This document shows, in pieces, positions 56,966 through 64,000 of a stretch of DNA of 64,000 nucleotides. The position numbers were made by a program, and so were the translations under genes. The first letter of the stretch is position 1; each line of letters begins with the position of its first letter. Origin of the DNA: Lysobacter sp. ISL-50 (lineage in GTDB: Bacteria; Pseudomonadota; Gammaproteobacteria; Xanthomonadales; Xanthomonadaceae); assembly GCF_018612875.1 (NCBI RefSeq), contig NZ_JAGGRI010000004.1, forward strand, positions 124,001 to 188,000, in the 5' to 3' direction. The notes under the pieces were generated by a model that was given only the letters and a program-made list of their open reading frames with translations, did no database searches and was not told the origin of the DNA.

Positions 56966-57232
56966 TGCGGAAGGTTCTCGGATCGCTGGCCGCGGGCCTC
57001 GCGGCGAATGGCTTAGTATAGGCGGCCCCGTGGCGGTACTCCGGCCACAGACTGTTGCGAAATCCCGTGTTGCCTCGCCCAGGACGGGCCGAACCTCGCC
57101 CTGGACAGGCTTTGCGCCAACCAGGCTTTGCGCAGGCGGTCGCCTCGATCATCGCGACGGGGCCGGCCGGGCCCTTCCCGCGTCCGATCGCGCCGCAAGC
57201 CGGCCGGACCGTCCATCGAGAATGCGACCTAC

Positions 57233-57979
57233 ATGAAGCAATTCCCGCTCAAGCTCGTCTCGCGCAGGATGCTGGCGCCCAGCGTCGGCCACTACGTGTT
57301 TCTGCGCGACGACGGCGAGCCGCTGGACTACATCCCCGGCCAGTTCATCCAGATCCATTTCCAGTACGCCGACGGCACCGCGACCAAGCGCAGCTATTCG
57401 CTGGCGACCATCCACGACCACGCGCTGGGCCCGGGCGAGGAAGTGGAGATCGCGGTCAGCTACGTCCCCGGCGGCGCGGCGACGGCCTTGTTCGAAGGCT
57501 TGAACGAGGGCGACCCGGTCCTGGCCAGCGGCCCGTTCGGGCGTTTCTGCCTGATGCCGGGCGACGCCAACCAGCGTTACCTGCTGATCGGCACCGGCAC
57601 CGGCGTCACCCCGTACCGGGCGATGCTGCCGCAATTGCAGGCCCTGATCCGCGAGCGCGGCATCCAGGTGGTGCTGCTGTTCGGCGCGCGCACCCCGGAC
57701 GAGCTGCTCTACGGCGACGAGTTCCGCGCCTTCGCCGATCGCGAACCCAACTTCCGCTTCGTCCCGTGCTTCTCGCGCGAGCTGCCCGAGCAGCCGCATG
57801 CCGATGTGCGTCGTGGCTATGTGCAGCAGTTCCTGGACGAGTTCGCGCCGGACGCGAACGGCGACATCGCTTATCTGTGCGGCAATCCGAACATGGTCGA
57901 TGCCTGTTTCGAGGCGCTCAAGGGCCATGGGCTGGCGGTGCCGCAGATTCGGCGCGAGAAGTACGTTTCGTCTAAGTAA
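57233..57979 (+). CDS. fpr: Ferredoxin/flavodoxin-NADP+ reductase
   Basis: A 248-aa flavoenzyme. The FAD site is KRSYSLATI and the NADP site GTGTGVTPYRAM, with YLCGNPNMVDA and a C-terminal REKYVSSK. It matches bacterial FPR (subclass I) in length. It supplies electrons to ferredoxin or flavodoxin and is often induced by oxidative stress. The ATG at 57233 is chosen because sequence upstream is not conserved-looking. Confidence 0.93.
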   Translation: MKQFPLKLVSRRMLAPSVGHYVFLRDDGEPLDYIPGQFIQIHFQYADGTATKRSYSLATIHDHALGPGEEVEIAVSYVPGGAATALFEGLNEGDPVLASGPFGRFCLMPGDANQRYLLIGTGTGVTPYRAMLPQLQALIRERGIQVVLLFGARTPDELLYGDEFRAFADREPNFRFVPCFSRELPEQPHADVRRGYVQQFLDEFAPDANGDIAYLCGNPNMVDACFEALKGHGLAVPQIRREKYVSSK

Positions 57980-57987
57980 GGCTGAGA

Positions 57988-58143
57988 GCGAATCCCCCCT
58001 TCCCCCTCTACAAAGGGGGGAACAGCAAAAGCTGGGGACGCCGATCAGGCGACGCCGCGTTAACCGTTGCCCCCTTTGTAGAGGGGCACGCGCCTGCACA
58101 TCCCTCATCCCGGGCCGTAGCCCACCGCGCGGGGGATTCGCTT
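57988..58143. repeat. Composite CCCCCTTT/AAAGGGGG element, diverged variant
   Basis: The same building blocks appear in another arrangement: GCGAATCCCCCC, CTACAAAGGGGGGAAC, GCCCCCTTTGTAGAGGGGC and GCGCGGGGGATTCGC. Here the internal hairpin uses CTACAAAGG rather than TTCAAAGG, in both halves, so the two arms have co-varied. Confidence 0.78.
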
Positions 58144-58229
58144 CACCCACGGCGAGCAGTCACATTCTTCCCGAAGCCCCCGTCTGTCATCCTTGAAGGC
58201 GCACCCGCCTTGGGGAAGAGACTCGGACC

Positions 58230-59786
58230 ATGCATCGATTCGGATACGCACAGCGGCCGCGCTACGCGGCCTTGGGATTGGCCGCGGCGTTCGCGGTACT
58301 GGCTTTGGCCGGTTGCAATAACGGCGGCACGCAGGCCGCGGCGAGCGCTACCGCCGGCAAGACGGCGGCGGTGAAGCGCCACTACGGCCGCATCGTGTTC
58401 GACCCGTGCACGCTGTCTTCGGCCTACGCCGCCGGCACCATCGCCGCCCAGTGCGCGACCTTCAAGGTTCCGGAAAACCACGCCGCGCCGAACGGGCGCG
58501 CGATCGACCTGCACATCGCCTGGCTGCCGCCCACCGACGAAAGCGCGGTCGACGACGATCCGGTGTTCTTCCTCGCCGGCGGCCCCGGCCAGGCCGCGAC
58601 CGAATCGTGGCCGCTGGTCGATGGCGCCTTCCGCGAAGTGCGCAAGCACCGCAGCATCGTCCTGGTCGATCAGCGCGGCACCGGCCGGTCCACGCCGCTG
58701 ACCTGCCGCGACGCGGCCGGCGACAGCGACGGCGGCCAGAGCGAGCAGGCCATGCTCGACAACTCGGTCGCCGCGGTCGAACGCTGCGCCAAGTCGCTGA
58801 AGGTCGATGCGCGCTACTTCACCACCACCGACGCCATCGCCGACCTCGACCGCGTGCGCACGGCGATCGGCGCGGCCAAGATCGACCTAGTCGGCGTCTC
58901 CTACGGCACCCGCGTCGCCCAGCAGTACGCCGGCCGCTACCCGCAGCACACCCGCGCGGTCGTGCTCGATGGCGTGGCGCCGAACGAACTGGTGCTCGGC
59001 AGCGAGCACGCGCGCAATCTGGATTCGGCGCTGGCCGCGCAGTTCAAGCTGTGCCAACAGACCCCGGCCTGCCGCGCGCGCTTCGGCGGCGAGCCGCGCG
59101 AACAGCTGCGCCGGCTGATGGCGCGCCTGCAGGCCGCGCCGGTCGAGGTCGATTACCGCGATCCCAGCACCGGCGAACAACTGCGCGAGAAGGTCAGCGC
59201 CGGCCACGTGGCGATGCTCACGCGCATGTTCTCCTACGCGCCGGAAGCGGCCTCGCTGCTGCCGCTGATGCTCAACGAAGCCGACCAGGGCCGCTACGCG
59301 CCGCTGATGTCGCTGTCGAAGATGCTCGGCAACCAGCTCAGCGAAGAGCTCAACTACGGCATGCAGTTGTCGGTGACCTGCGCCGAGGACGCGGACCTGT
59401 TCGTCGCCGATCCGGCCGACGCCGACACCGTGCTCGGCGACGCGATGACCAAGACCCTGCAGGCGCAGTGCAAGGTCTGGCCGACCGGCCAGCGGCCGAA
59501 GAATTTCCACGCGCCGTTCGCCTCGCCGCTGCCGGTGCTGCTGCTGTCGGGCGAACTCGATCCGGTCACCCCGCCGCGCTACGGCGAGCAAGTGCTCAAG
59601 CACCTGCCCAACGGCCGCCACCTGATCCTGCGCGGCCAGGGCCACGGCGCCCTGCGCATCGGCTGTACGCCCAAGCTGCTGGGCCAGTTCATCGAAACCG
59701 CCAACGCCAAGCAGCTCGACGCGCGCTGCCTGGACGCGCTGGGCTACGTGCCGCCGTTCGTTTCGTTCAATGGGTGGGAACCGTAG
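58230..59786 (+). CDS. Lipid-anchored S33 peptidase-like alpha/beta hydrolase
   Basis: A 518-aa protein. A signal peptide with lipobox LALAGC is followed by a Tap/SlpD-like hydrolase. Oxyanion region FFLAGGPGQAA, then VLVDQRGTGRS, nucleophile Ser in GVSYGTRVAQQY, acid in SGELDPVTPP and His in RGQGHGALR. A Cys-rich helical lid lies in the middle (CQQTPACRARF). Relatives include secreted tripeptidyl aminopeptidases and proline iminopeptidases; it would act on short peptides at the cell surface. Start is the ATG at 58230. Confidence 0.9.
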   Translation: MHRFGYAQRPRYAALGLAAAFAVLALAGCNNGGTQAAASATAGKTAAVKRHYGRIVFDPCTLSSAYAAGTIAAQCATFKVPENHAAPNGRAIDLHIAWLPPTDESAVDDDPVFFLAGGPGQAATESWPLVDGAFREVRKHRSIVLVDQRGTGRSTPLTCRDAAGDSDGGQSEQAMLDNSVAAVERCAKSLKVDARYFTTTDAIADLDRVRTAIGAAKIDLVGVSYGTRVAQQYAGRYPQHTRAVVLDGVAPNELVLGSEHARNLDSALAAQFKLCQQTPACRARFGGEPREQLRRLMARLQAAPVEVDYRDPSTGEQLREKVSAGHVAMLTRMFSYAPEAASLLPLMLNEADQGRYAPLMSLSKMLGNQLSEELNYGMQLSVTCAEDADLFVADPADADTVLGDAMTKTLQAQCKVWPTGQRPKNFHAPFASPLPVLLLSGELDPVTPPRYGEQVLKHLPNGRHLILRGQGHGALRIGCTPKLLGQFIETANAKQLDARCLDALGYVPPFVSFNGWEP

Positions 59787-59788
59787 GA

Positions 59789-59889
59789 GCCGGGAATCGG
59801 GAATGGGGAATAGGGAATCGCAGAAGCCCGCCTCCGTCCCGACCTGCCGCTCTCACGATTCCCGATTCCCGATTCCCCATTCCCGGATT
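59789..59889. repeat. Iterated GGGAATCGGGAAT inverted repeat
   Basis: GGGAATCGGGAATGGGGAAT near 59792 is mirrored by GATTCCCGATTCCCCATTCC near 59867. The right arm ends just before the ABC ATPase start, so the hairpin may cover its ribosome site. Confidence 0.8.
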
Positions 59890-59892
59890 CTT

Positions 59893-60639
59893 ATGATCAC
59901 CGCCCACGATCTGCATAAATCCTTCAAGACCAAGACCGGCCTGGTGCAGGCCGTGCAAGGGGTCGATTTCGAAGCCCGCGACGGCGAGATCACCGGCTTG
60001 CTCGGGCCCAACGGCGCCGGCAAGACCACCACGCTGCGCATGCTCTACACGCTGATGCAGCCCGATCGCGGCGAAGTGCGCGTCGATGGCATGGACGCGG
60101 CCAAGCAGGCGGCCGCGGTGCGGCGCGCGCTGGGCGTGCTGCCCGATGCGCGCGGCGTCTACAAGCGCCTGACCGCGCGCGAGAACATCGCCTACTTCGG
60201 CGAGTTGCACGGCATGGGCCGCGCCCAGATCGAGCAGCGCACCCGCGCGCTGTCGCAGGCGCTGGACATGGACGACATCCTCGACCGCCAGACCGAGGGT
60301 TTCTCGCAAGGCCAACGCACCAAGACCGCGATCGCGCGCGCGCTGGTGCACGATCCGCGCAACGTGATCCTGGACGAACCCACCAACGGCCTGGACGTGA
60401 TGACCACGCGGGCGATGCGCGGGTTCCTGCGCGGCCTGCGCGAGGAAGGACGCTGCGTGATCTTCTCCAGCCACATCATGCAAGAGGTGGCCGCGCTGTG
60501 CGATCGCATCGTGATCATCGCCAAGGGCCAGGTGGTCGCCGCCGGTACCGCCGATGAGCTGCGCGCGCACACCGGCGAAGACAATCTGGAAGACGCCTTC
60601 GTCAAGGCGATCGGCAGCGACGAGGGACTGCACGCATGA
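59893..60639 (+). CDS. ABC transporter ATP-binding protein (NatA-like)
   Basis: A 248-aa ATPase. Walker A GPNGAGKTT, ABC signature FSQGQRTK, Walker B NVILDEPTNGLD, switch His in SSHIMQE. It pairs with the NatB-like permease that begins 4 bp before its stop. NatAB was described as a Na+ exporter in Bacillus; the substrate here is not proven. Start is the ATG at 59893. No strong ribosome site is seen, because repeat DNA abuts it. Confidence 0.92.
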   Translation: MITAHDLHKSFKTKTGLVQAVQGVDFEARDGEITGLLGPNGAGKTTTLRMLYTLMQPDRGEVRVDGMDAAKQAAAVRRALGVLPDARGVYKRLTARENIAYFGELHGMGRAQIEQRTRALSQALDMDDILDRQTEGFSQGQRTKTAIARALVHDPRNVILDEPTNGLDVMTTRAMRGFLRGLREEGRCVIFSSHIMQEVAALCDRIVIIAKGQVVAAGTADELRAHTGEDNLEDAFVKAIGSDEGLHA

Positions 60640-61823
60640 AGACCGGTACTTTCGCCGCCATGTGGTCGGTGATCCGCAAGGAACTGCGCGACATCTCGCG
60701 CGACCGCCGCACCCTGGCCATCACCCTGCTGATGGGCCCGCTGCTGTATCCGCTGCTGATGCTGGGCATGGGCTCGCTGGCCGAGAACCGCGCCCGCACC
60801 CAGCTCGACACCGCGCTGCGGGTGCCGGTGCGCGGCGCCGAGCACGCGCCGAACCTGATCAAGTTCCTGGCCACGCAGAACATCGTCGCGATTCCCGCGC
60901 CCGCCGATCTGGACGCGGCGATCCAGAGCCAGGACAGCGACGTCGGCCTGATCATCAGCAAGGACTACGCCCGCGATTGGAAGGACGGCCAGCCGGCGCT
61001 GGTGGAAATCGTCCAGGACAGCACCCGCCGCGACGCCGAAATCCCCAGCCGGCGCGTGCGCGCGGCGCTGGAGGGCTACAGCCGCCAGGTCGGCGCGCTG
61101 CGGCTGCTGGCGCGCGGGATCTCGGCCAACATCGTCCAGCCGGTCAACGTCGGCGATCGCGATGTCGCCACGCCCGAGGCCAAGCGCGGCCTGGTGCTGT
61201 CGGCGCTGCTGCCGTATCTGTTGATCATGACCTCCTTCATCGGCGGCGCGTACCTGATCATCGACGCCACCGCCGGCGAGCGCGAACGCCAGTCGCTGGA
61301 GCCGCTGCTGGCCACGCCGGCGCCGCGCGGGGCGATCGTCAGCGGCAAGATCGCCGCGGCCTGCATCCTGGGGCTGTTCTCGCTGCTGCTGACCCTGCTG
61401 GCATTCAAGCTCAGCGCGCAGATGACCAGCGGCATCGGCCGCATGCTCGACGTCGGCCTGCCGGCGATCGGCAAGATGCTGCTGATCCTGATGCCGATGT
61501 CGTTCATCGGCACCGCCCTGCTGACCTACCTGTCGGCCGCGGCCAAGAGCCTGAAGGAAGCGCAGAGCCACATCACCTGGCTGATGCTGATGCCGCTGAT
61601 CCCGACCTTCGTGTTGATGGTCAATCCGCTCAAGACCCAGCTGTGGCAGTTCACGGTGCCGTTCCTGGCGCAGAACCAGTTGCTGCTGAAGGTGATCCGC
61701 GGCGAAGCGATCTCCGGCCAGACCTGGGCGGTGTACCTGGCCACCGCGTTCGGGCTGGCGGCGCTGCTGTGGTTCGCGGCGGTGCGGCGTTATCACAACG
61801 AGCAGCTGGCGATTTCCGGCTGA
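60636..61823 (+). CDS. ABC permease (NatB-like, ABC-2 type)
   Basis: A 395-aa membrane protein. A first helix near 27-46 is followed by a large periplasmic loop (about 50-185), then five or six helices. SFIGGAYLIIDATAGERERQ and SLEPLLATPAPRGAIVSGK are hallmarks of the NatB/CcmB-like ABC-2 group. Start overlaps the ATPase stop (ATGA). A bidirectional terminator follows. Confidence 0.9.
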   Translation: MKTGTFAAMWSVIRKELRDISRDRRTLAITLLMGPLLYPLLMLGMGSLAENRARTQLDTALRVPVRGAEHAPNLIKFLATQNIVAIPAPADLDAAIQSQDSDVGLIISKDYARDWKDGQPALVEIVQDSTRRDAEIPSRRVRAALEGYSRQVGALRLLARGISANIVQPVNVGDRDVATPEAKRGLVLSALLPYLLIMTSFIGGAYLIIDATAGERERQSLEPLLATPAPRGAIVSGKIAAACILGLFSLLLTLLAFKLSAQMTSGIGRMLDVGLPAIGKMLLILMPMSFIGTALLTYLSAAAKSLKEAQSHITWLMLMPLIPTFVLMVNPLKTQLWQFTVPFLAQNQLLLKVIRGEAISGQTWAVYLATAFGLAALLWFAAVRRYHNEQLAISG

Positions 61824-61877
61824 GGCTGGCGATGGGCGGCCGTCGCGGTGTCGCGACGGCCGCGGCGGCGGACAAAA

Positions 61878-61907
61878 AAAGCCCGGCTTGCGCCGGGCTT
61901 TCGTTTT
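61878..61907. terminator. Bidirectional terminator
   Basis: Arms AAAGCCCGGC and GCCGGGCTTT around TTGC, with an A-run to the left and a T-rich run to the right, between convergent genes. Confidence 0.9.
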
Positions 61908-61931
61908 GCCGATGGGTTCGAACCGCGGCGA

Positions 61932-62966
61932 TCAGCCGCCCGGGTTGAAGCCGATCGTGCGGCGCGTGGTGACCGGTCCGGGGACCGGCTGGAAGCGCCA
62001 CTTGCGCACCGCGTTGACCGCTTCGCGATCGAACACCCGCGCCGGGTTGGAACGCACAACGCGCGCGGCCGTGACCGAGCCGTCGGTGCCGACGGTGAAC
62101 TCGACCTGGACCTCGCCGGAGGTGCCGGCGCGCAAGGCTTCCGGCGGATACCGCGGGGCCGGCGTCGACACCGCGCGCAGATCGCTCGGCGACGCCGTCG
62201 CGGCGGCGGCCGGTGCGGGACGCTCGGGCGCGGCGGCCGGTTCGGCGGCGGTGCGTTGTTCGGCGGCGCGTTGCTCGGCGGCTTTCTGCTCCGCTGCGCG
62301 CTGGGTCGCGGCCTGGCGCTCGGCGGCCTGCTGGGTCGCCAGTTGCTGCGCGGCCTGCTGCTGCTGTTGCTTCTGCTGGTCCAGACGGGTCTTTTCCAGT
62401 TCCGCCTGCTTCTTGACCTGTTCCTCGGCGGTGAGCTTTTCCTGCTCGGCGCGCTTGGCCACCCCGTCCTGGGCGGCAGTGATGCTGGCCTTCAGACGGG
62501 CCAGCGCCGGATGCTGGGCGTCGGCGCGTTCGATCAGCGCGGCCAGGCGCTGGGCTTCGACGAAGTCCTCGCGGCCCACGCTCTGTTCGGTCGCGATGAC
62601 CGTCATCGGCAGCAGGTCGGTCAGCGCGCTGGACGCCACCGCATCGGCCGGCGCTTTTTCGCGCAGGGCCAGGTAGTACTCGACGGCGTTGTCCTCGGCC
62701 GGCGCGTAGAGACGGTTTTCCACATACGCCTTGCGCGCGGCTTCGCGCAATTGGTCCACCGTCAGGGCCGAAACCTTGGCCGAAACGGCGTTCTGCGCGG
62801 TCACCGCGGGTGCGGTGGCGGCGGGCGCGGGCGTCGCGTCCGTGGCGGGCGCGGCGTCTTCTTTTTTCCCGCAGGCGGCCAGCGCGCATCCGAGCGCGAG
62901 CACGACGGAAACCTGCTTTACAACGCACAGCCGGCTGCTACGCCGGTCATAGTTAGCGACGATCAT
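61932..62966 (-). CDS. Lipoprotein with TonB-type C-terminal domain
   Basis: A 344-aa protein. The signal sequence ends with lipobox CALAAC, so the protein is probably lipid-anchored rather than held by the usual TonB helix. Residues 55-170 form a helical repeat-like region; 170-235 is a Gln/Ala-rich coiled coil (KQQQQQAAQQLATQQAAERQ). The TonB C-terminal domain has PAPRYPPEALRAGTSGEVQV and DREAVNAVRKWRFQPV. No ExbB or ExbD gene is nearby. It may not energise transport; many such proteins are structural or TolA-like. Start at the ATG at 62966. Confidence 0.87.
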   Translation of the reverse strand: MIVANYDRRSSRLCVVKQVSVVLALGCALAACGKKEDAAPATDATPAPAATAPAVTAQNAVSAKVSALTVDQLREAARKAYVENRLYAPAEDNAVEYYLALREKAPADAVASSALTDLLPMTVIATEQSVGREDFVEAQRLAALIERADAQHPALARLKASITAAQDGVAKRAEQEKLTAEEQVKKQAELEKTRLDQQKQQQQQAAQQLATQQAAERQAATQRAAEQKAAEQRAAEQRTAAEPAAAPERPAPAAAATASPSDLRAVSTPAPRYPPEALRAGTSGEVQVEFTVGTDGSVTAARVVRSNPARVFDREAVNAVRKWRFQPVPGPVTTRRTIGFNPGG

Positions 62967-63026
62967 TGGTAAAAGCTCCCCTGAAGTACGCGAGACCCGT
63001 CCGATACGGGGCCGGGCGCACGTCCG

Positions 63027-63057
63027 ATAGGACGCGCTAGCGGGCCGCGTTTGTCAA
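63027..63057 (-). promoter_or_regulatory. Weak candidate promoter of the TonB-domain gene
   Basis: A perfect minus-strand TTGACA is followed by TCCTAT at a 19-nt spacing, longer than optimal. Start of transcription would lie about 55 bp before the ATG. Confidence 0.3.
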
Positions 63058-63428
63058 GCATTCAGGTTGCGGTGGTCCCCGGGATGGGCGTCAGGTGCCG
63101 AGTGTGCCACCCATCGCGCCGCCGACCGATACCGGGTGTGTCGGTTTGCGCCGCAACGCGCGACCGCCGCCACAGTTCGCAGCCGCGCCCGAGCGGCGCG
63201 CCCGGCACGTCCCGAACCCCTGTCGCAGTTGTGAAACGCGGCCGCGCCGGCCCCGGCGGCGGACGGCGCGGCCGGGTGCGCGACCCCGGCCCGGGCCGGT
63301 TCCATCCGTCCCGTGCGCGCGGCCGCCGGCCTCGCCGCGGCGAGGCGATCGCCGCCGCCGCCGATGCCCGGGCCGCCATCGGCGTGCTCTAGAATCGCCG
63401 CACCACAGGCAGGAAGCGGGAGCGGGTC
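63058..63428. other. Intergenic region before the SPFH gene
   Basis: About 370 bp of very GC-rich DNA; open frames here are Arg/Pro-rich and overlapping. A ribosome site, GGAAGCGGGAG, lies at its right end. Nothing else is seen. Confidence 0.5.
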
Positions 63429-64000
63429 ATGAGCATTCTGGGTTTCATCAAGGGCGAGCTGCTGGAGATCATCGAGTGGACCGATGACTCGCGCGACACG
63501 CTGTCGTTCCGCTACCCGGACGACGACAAGGAGATCAAGAACGGCGCCCAGCTGATCGTGCGCGAGTCGCAGCAGGTGCAGTTCGTCGCCGCCGGCCAGT
63601 ACGCGGACCTGTTCAATCCCGGCAAGCACACGCTCAAGACCGAGAACATCCCGATCCTGTCCACCCTCCTGGGCTGGAAGTACGGCTTCAACTCGCCGTT
63701 CAAATGCGATGTCTATTTCCTCAACACGCGTTTGTTCACCGGCAACAAGTGGGGCACCTCCAACCCGGTGATGATGCGCGACGCCGATTTCGGCGTGGTC
63801 CGCCTGCGCGCCTTCGGCACCTACGATTTCCGCATCGTCGATGCGCCCAAATTCCTGCGCGAAGTCGCCGGCACCGACCAGAATTTCCGTCTCGACGAAT
63901 TCGCCGACACCATGCGTTCGCGCATCGTCAGCGTGTTCACCGACGCGCTCGCCACCGCCAAGGTGCCGGCGCTCGACGTCGCTTCGCGCTACGGCGAACT
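63429..64000 (+). CDS. SPFH-domain protein (YdjI / virion-core-like), 5' part
   Basis: The first 190 residues of a protein that runs off the window. It starts MSILGFIKGELLEIIEWTDD, then has NGAQLIVRESQQVQFV, AGQYADLFNPGKHTL and the family block LGWKYGFNSPFKCDVYFLN, followed by the SPFH core RLRAFGTYDFRI. This soluble SPFH branch includes Bacillus YdjI, which is linked to PspA. C-terminal zinc-ribbon or TM segments, if any, lie outside the window. Confidence 0.9.
   Translation, partial: MSILGFIKGELLEIIEWTDDSRDTLSFRYPDDDKEIKNGAQLIVRESQQVQFVAAGQYADLFNPGKHTLKTENIPILSTLLGWKYGFNSPFKCDVYFLNTRLFTGNKWGTSNPVMMRDADFGVVRLRAFGTYDFRIVDAPKFLREVAGTDQNFRLDEFADTMRSRIVSVFTDALATAKVPALDVASRYGE

Overview
The window is GC-rich (roughly 70% by eye), densely coding proteobacterial chromosome. 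Gene content and intergenic repeats point to the Lysobacteraceae/Xanthomonadaceae, most likely Lysobacter: a PabA-PabB fusion, an HU-like protein with a Lys/Ala-rich tail, a Sfp/EntD-type phosphopantetheinyl transferase, many Ala/Pro-rich lipoproteins, and several families of palindromic intergenic repeats. This assignment is an inference; no rRNA gene is present. I saw no tRNA gene, CRISPR array, insertion sequence, integrase or prophage, so this looks like core chromosome with heavy small-repeat decoration.

Layout. 1-4.1 kb: end of a LytTR regulator, then (minus strand) a phosphopantetheinyl transferase, a fused aminodeoxychorismate synthase and a DUF1989 protein. 4.2-9.9 kb: a seven-gene minus-strand cluster matching E. 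coli yjfIJKLMC (DUF2170, PspA/IM30, DUF2491, DUF350, DUF1190, ATP-grasp amidoligase) with a K+ channel/RCK gene inserted between the yjfJ and yjfK homologues. 10.3-18.9 kb: cytochrome c5, a secreted nuclease-like lipoprotein, a 125-bp tandem repeat array, an alpha/beta hydrolase, an LprI-like protein, ZapE, HU and an aminoglycoside-kinase-like protein. 19-25 kb: an EmrAB-type tripartite efflux operon and an APC permease. 25-31 kb: a LysR/aldo-keto reductase divergent pair and two paralogous secreted M20 amidohydrolases. 31-34.5 kb: QueF, a small LysM protein, a lipoprotein, a frameshifted YchJ gene, a UPF0149/SEC-C protein and a cysteine-cluster protein. 35.3-40.2 kb: isocitrate dehydrogenase and, 1.8 kb on, its kinase/phosphatase AceK, with two minus-strand genes between. 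40.5-49.1 kb: a LysR regulator divergent from an 83-aa protein, a secreted methyltransferase-fold protein, RluE, a 587-aa exported protein with one CxxCH motif, an EamA transporter, a decayed aldo-keto reductase and a hybrid histidine kinase. 49.3-64 kb: HrpB, TatD, a YadGH-like ABC transporter, ferredoxin-NADP reductase, a lipid-anchored S33 peptidase-like hydrolase, a NatAB-like ABC exporter, a lipoprotein with a TonB C-terminal domain, and the start of an SPFH/YdjI-type protein.

The most system-like locus is the PspA/amidoligase/K+ channel cluster at 4.3-9.8 kb. It is compact and syntenic with a largely uncharacterised enterobacterial operon, and it looks like an envelope-stress or membrane-modification module that has recruited a channel. 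The SPFH protein at the right edge belongs to a family that partners PspA in Bacillus, but it lies about 54 kb away. The second theme is repeats: at least seven families of short palindromic or tandem elements occupy most long intergenic gaps.
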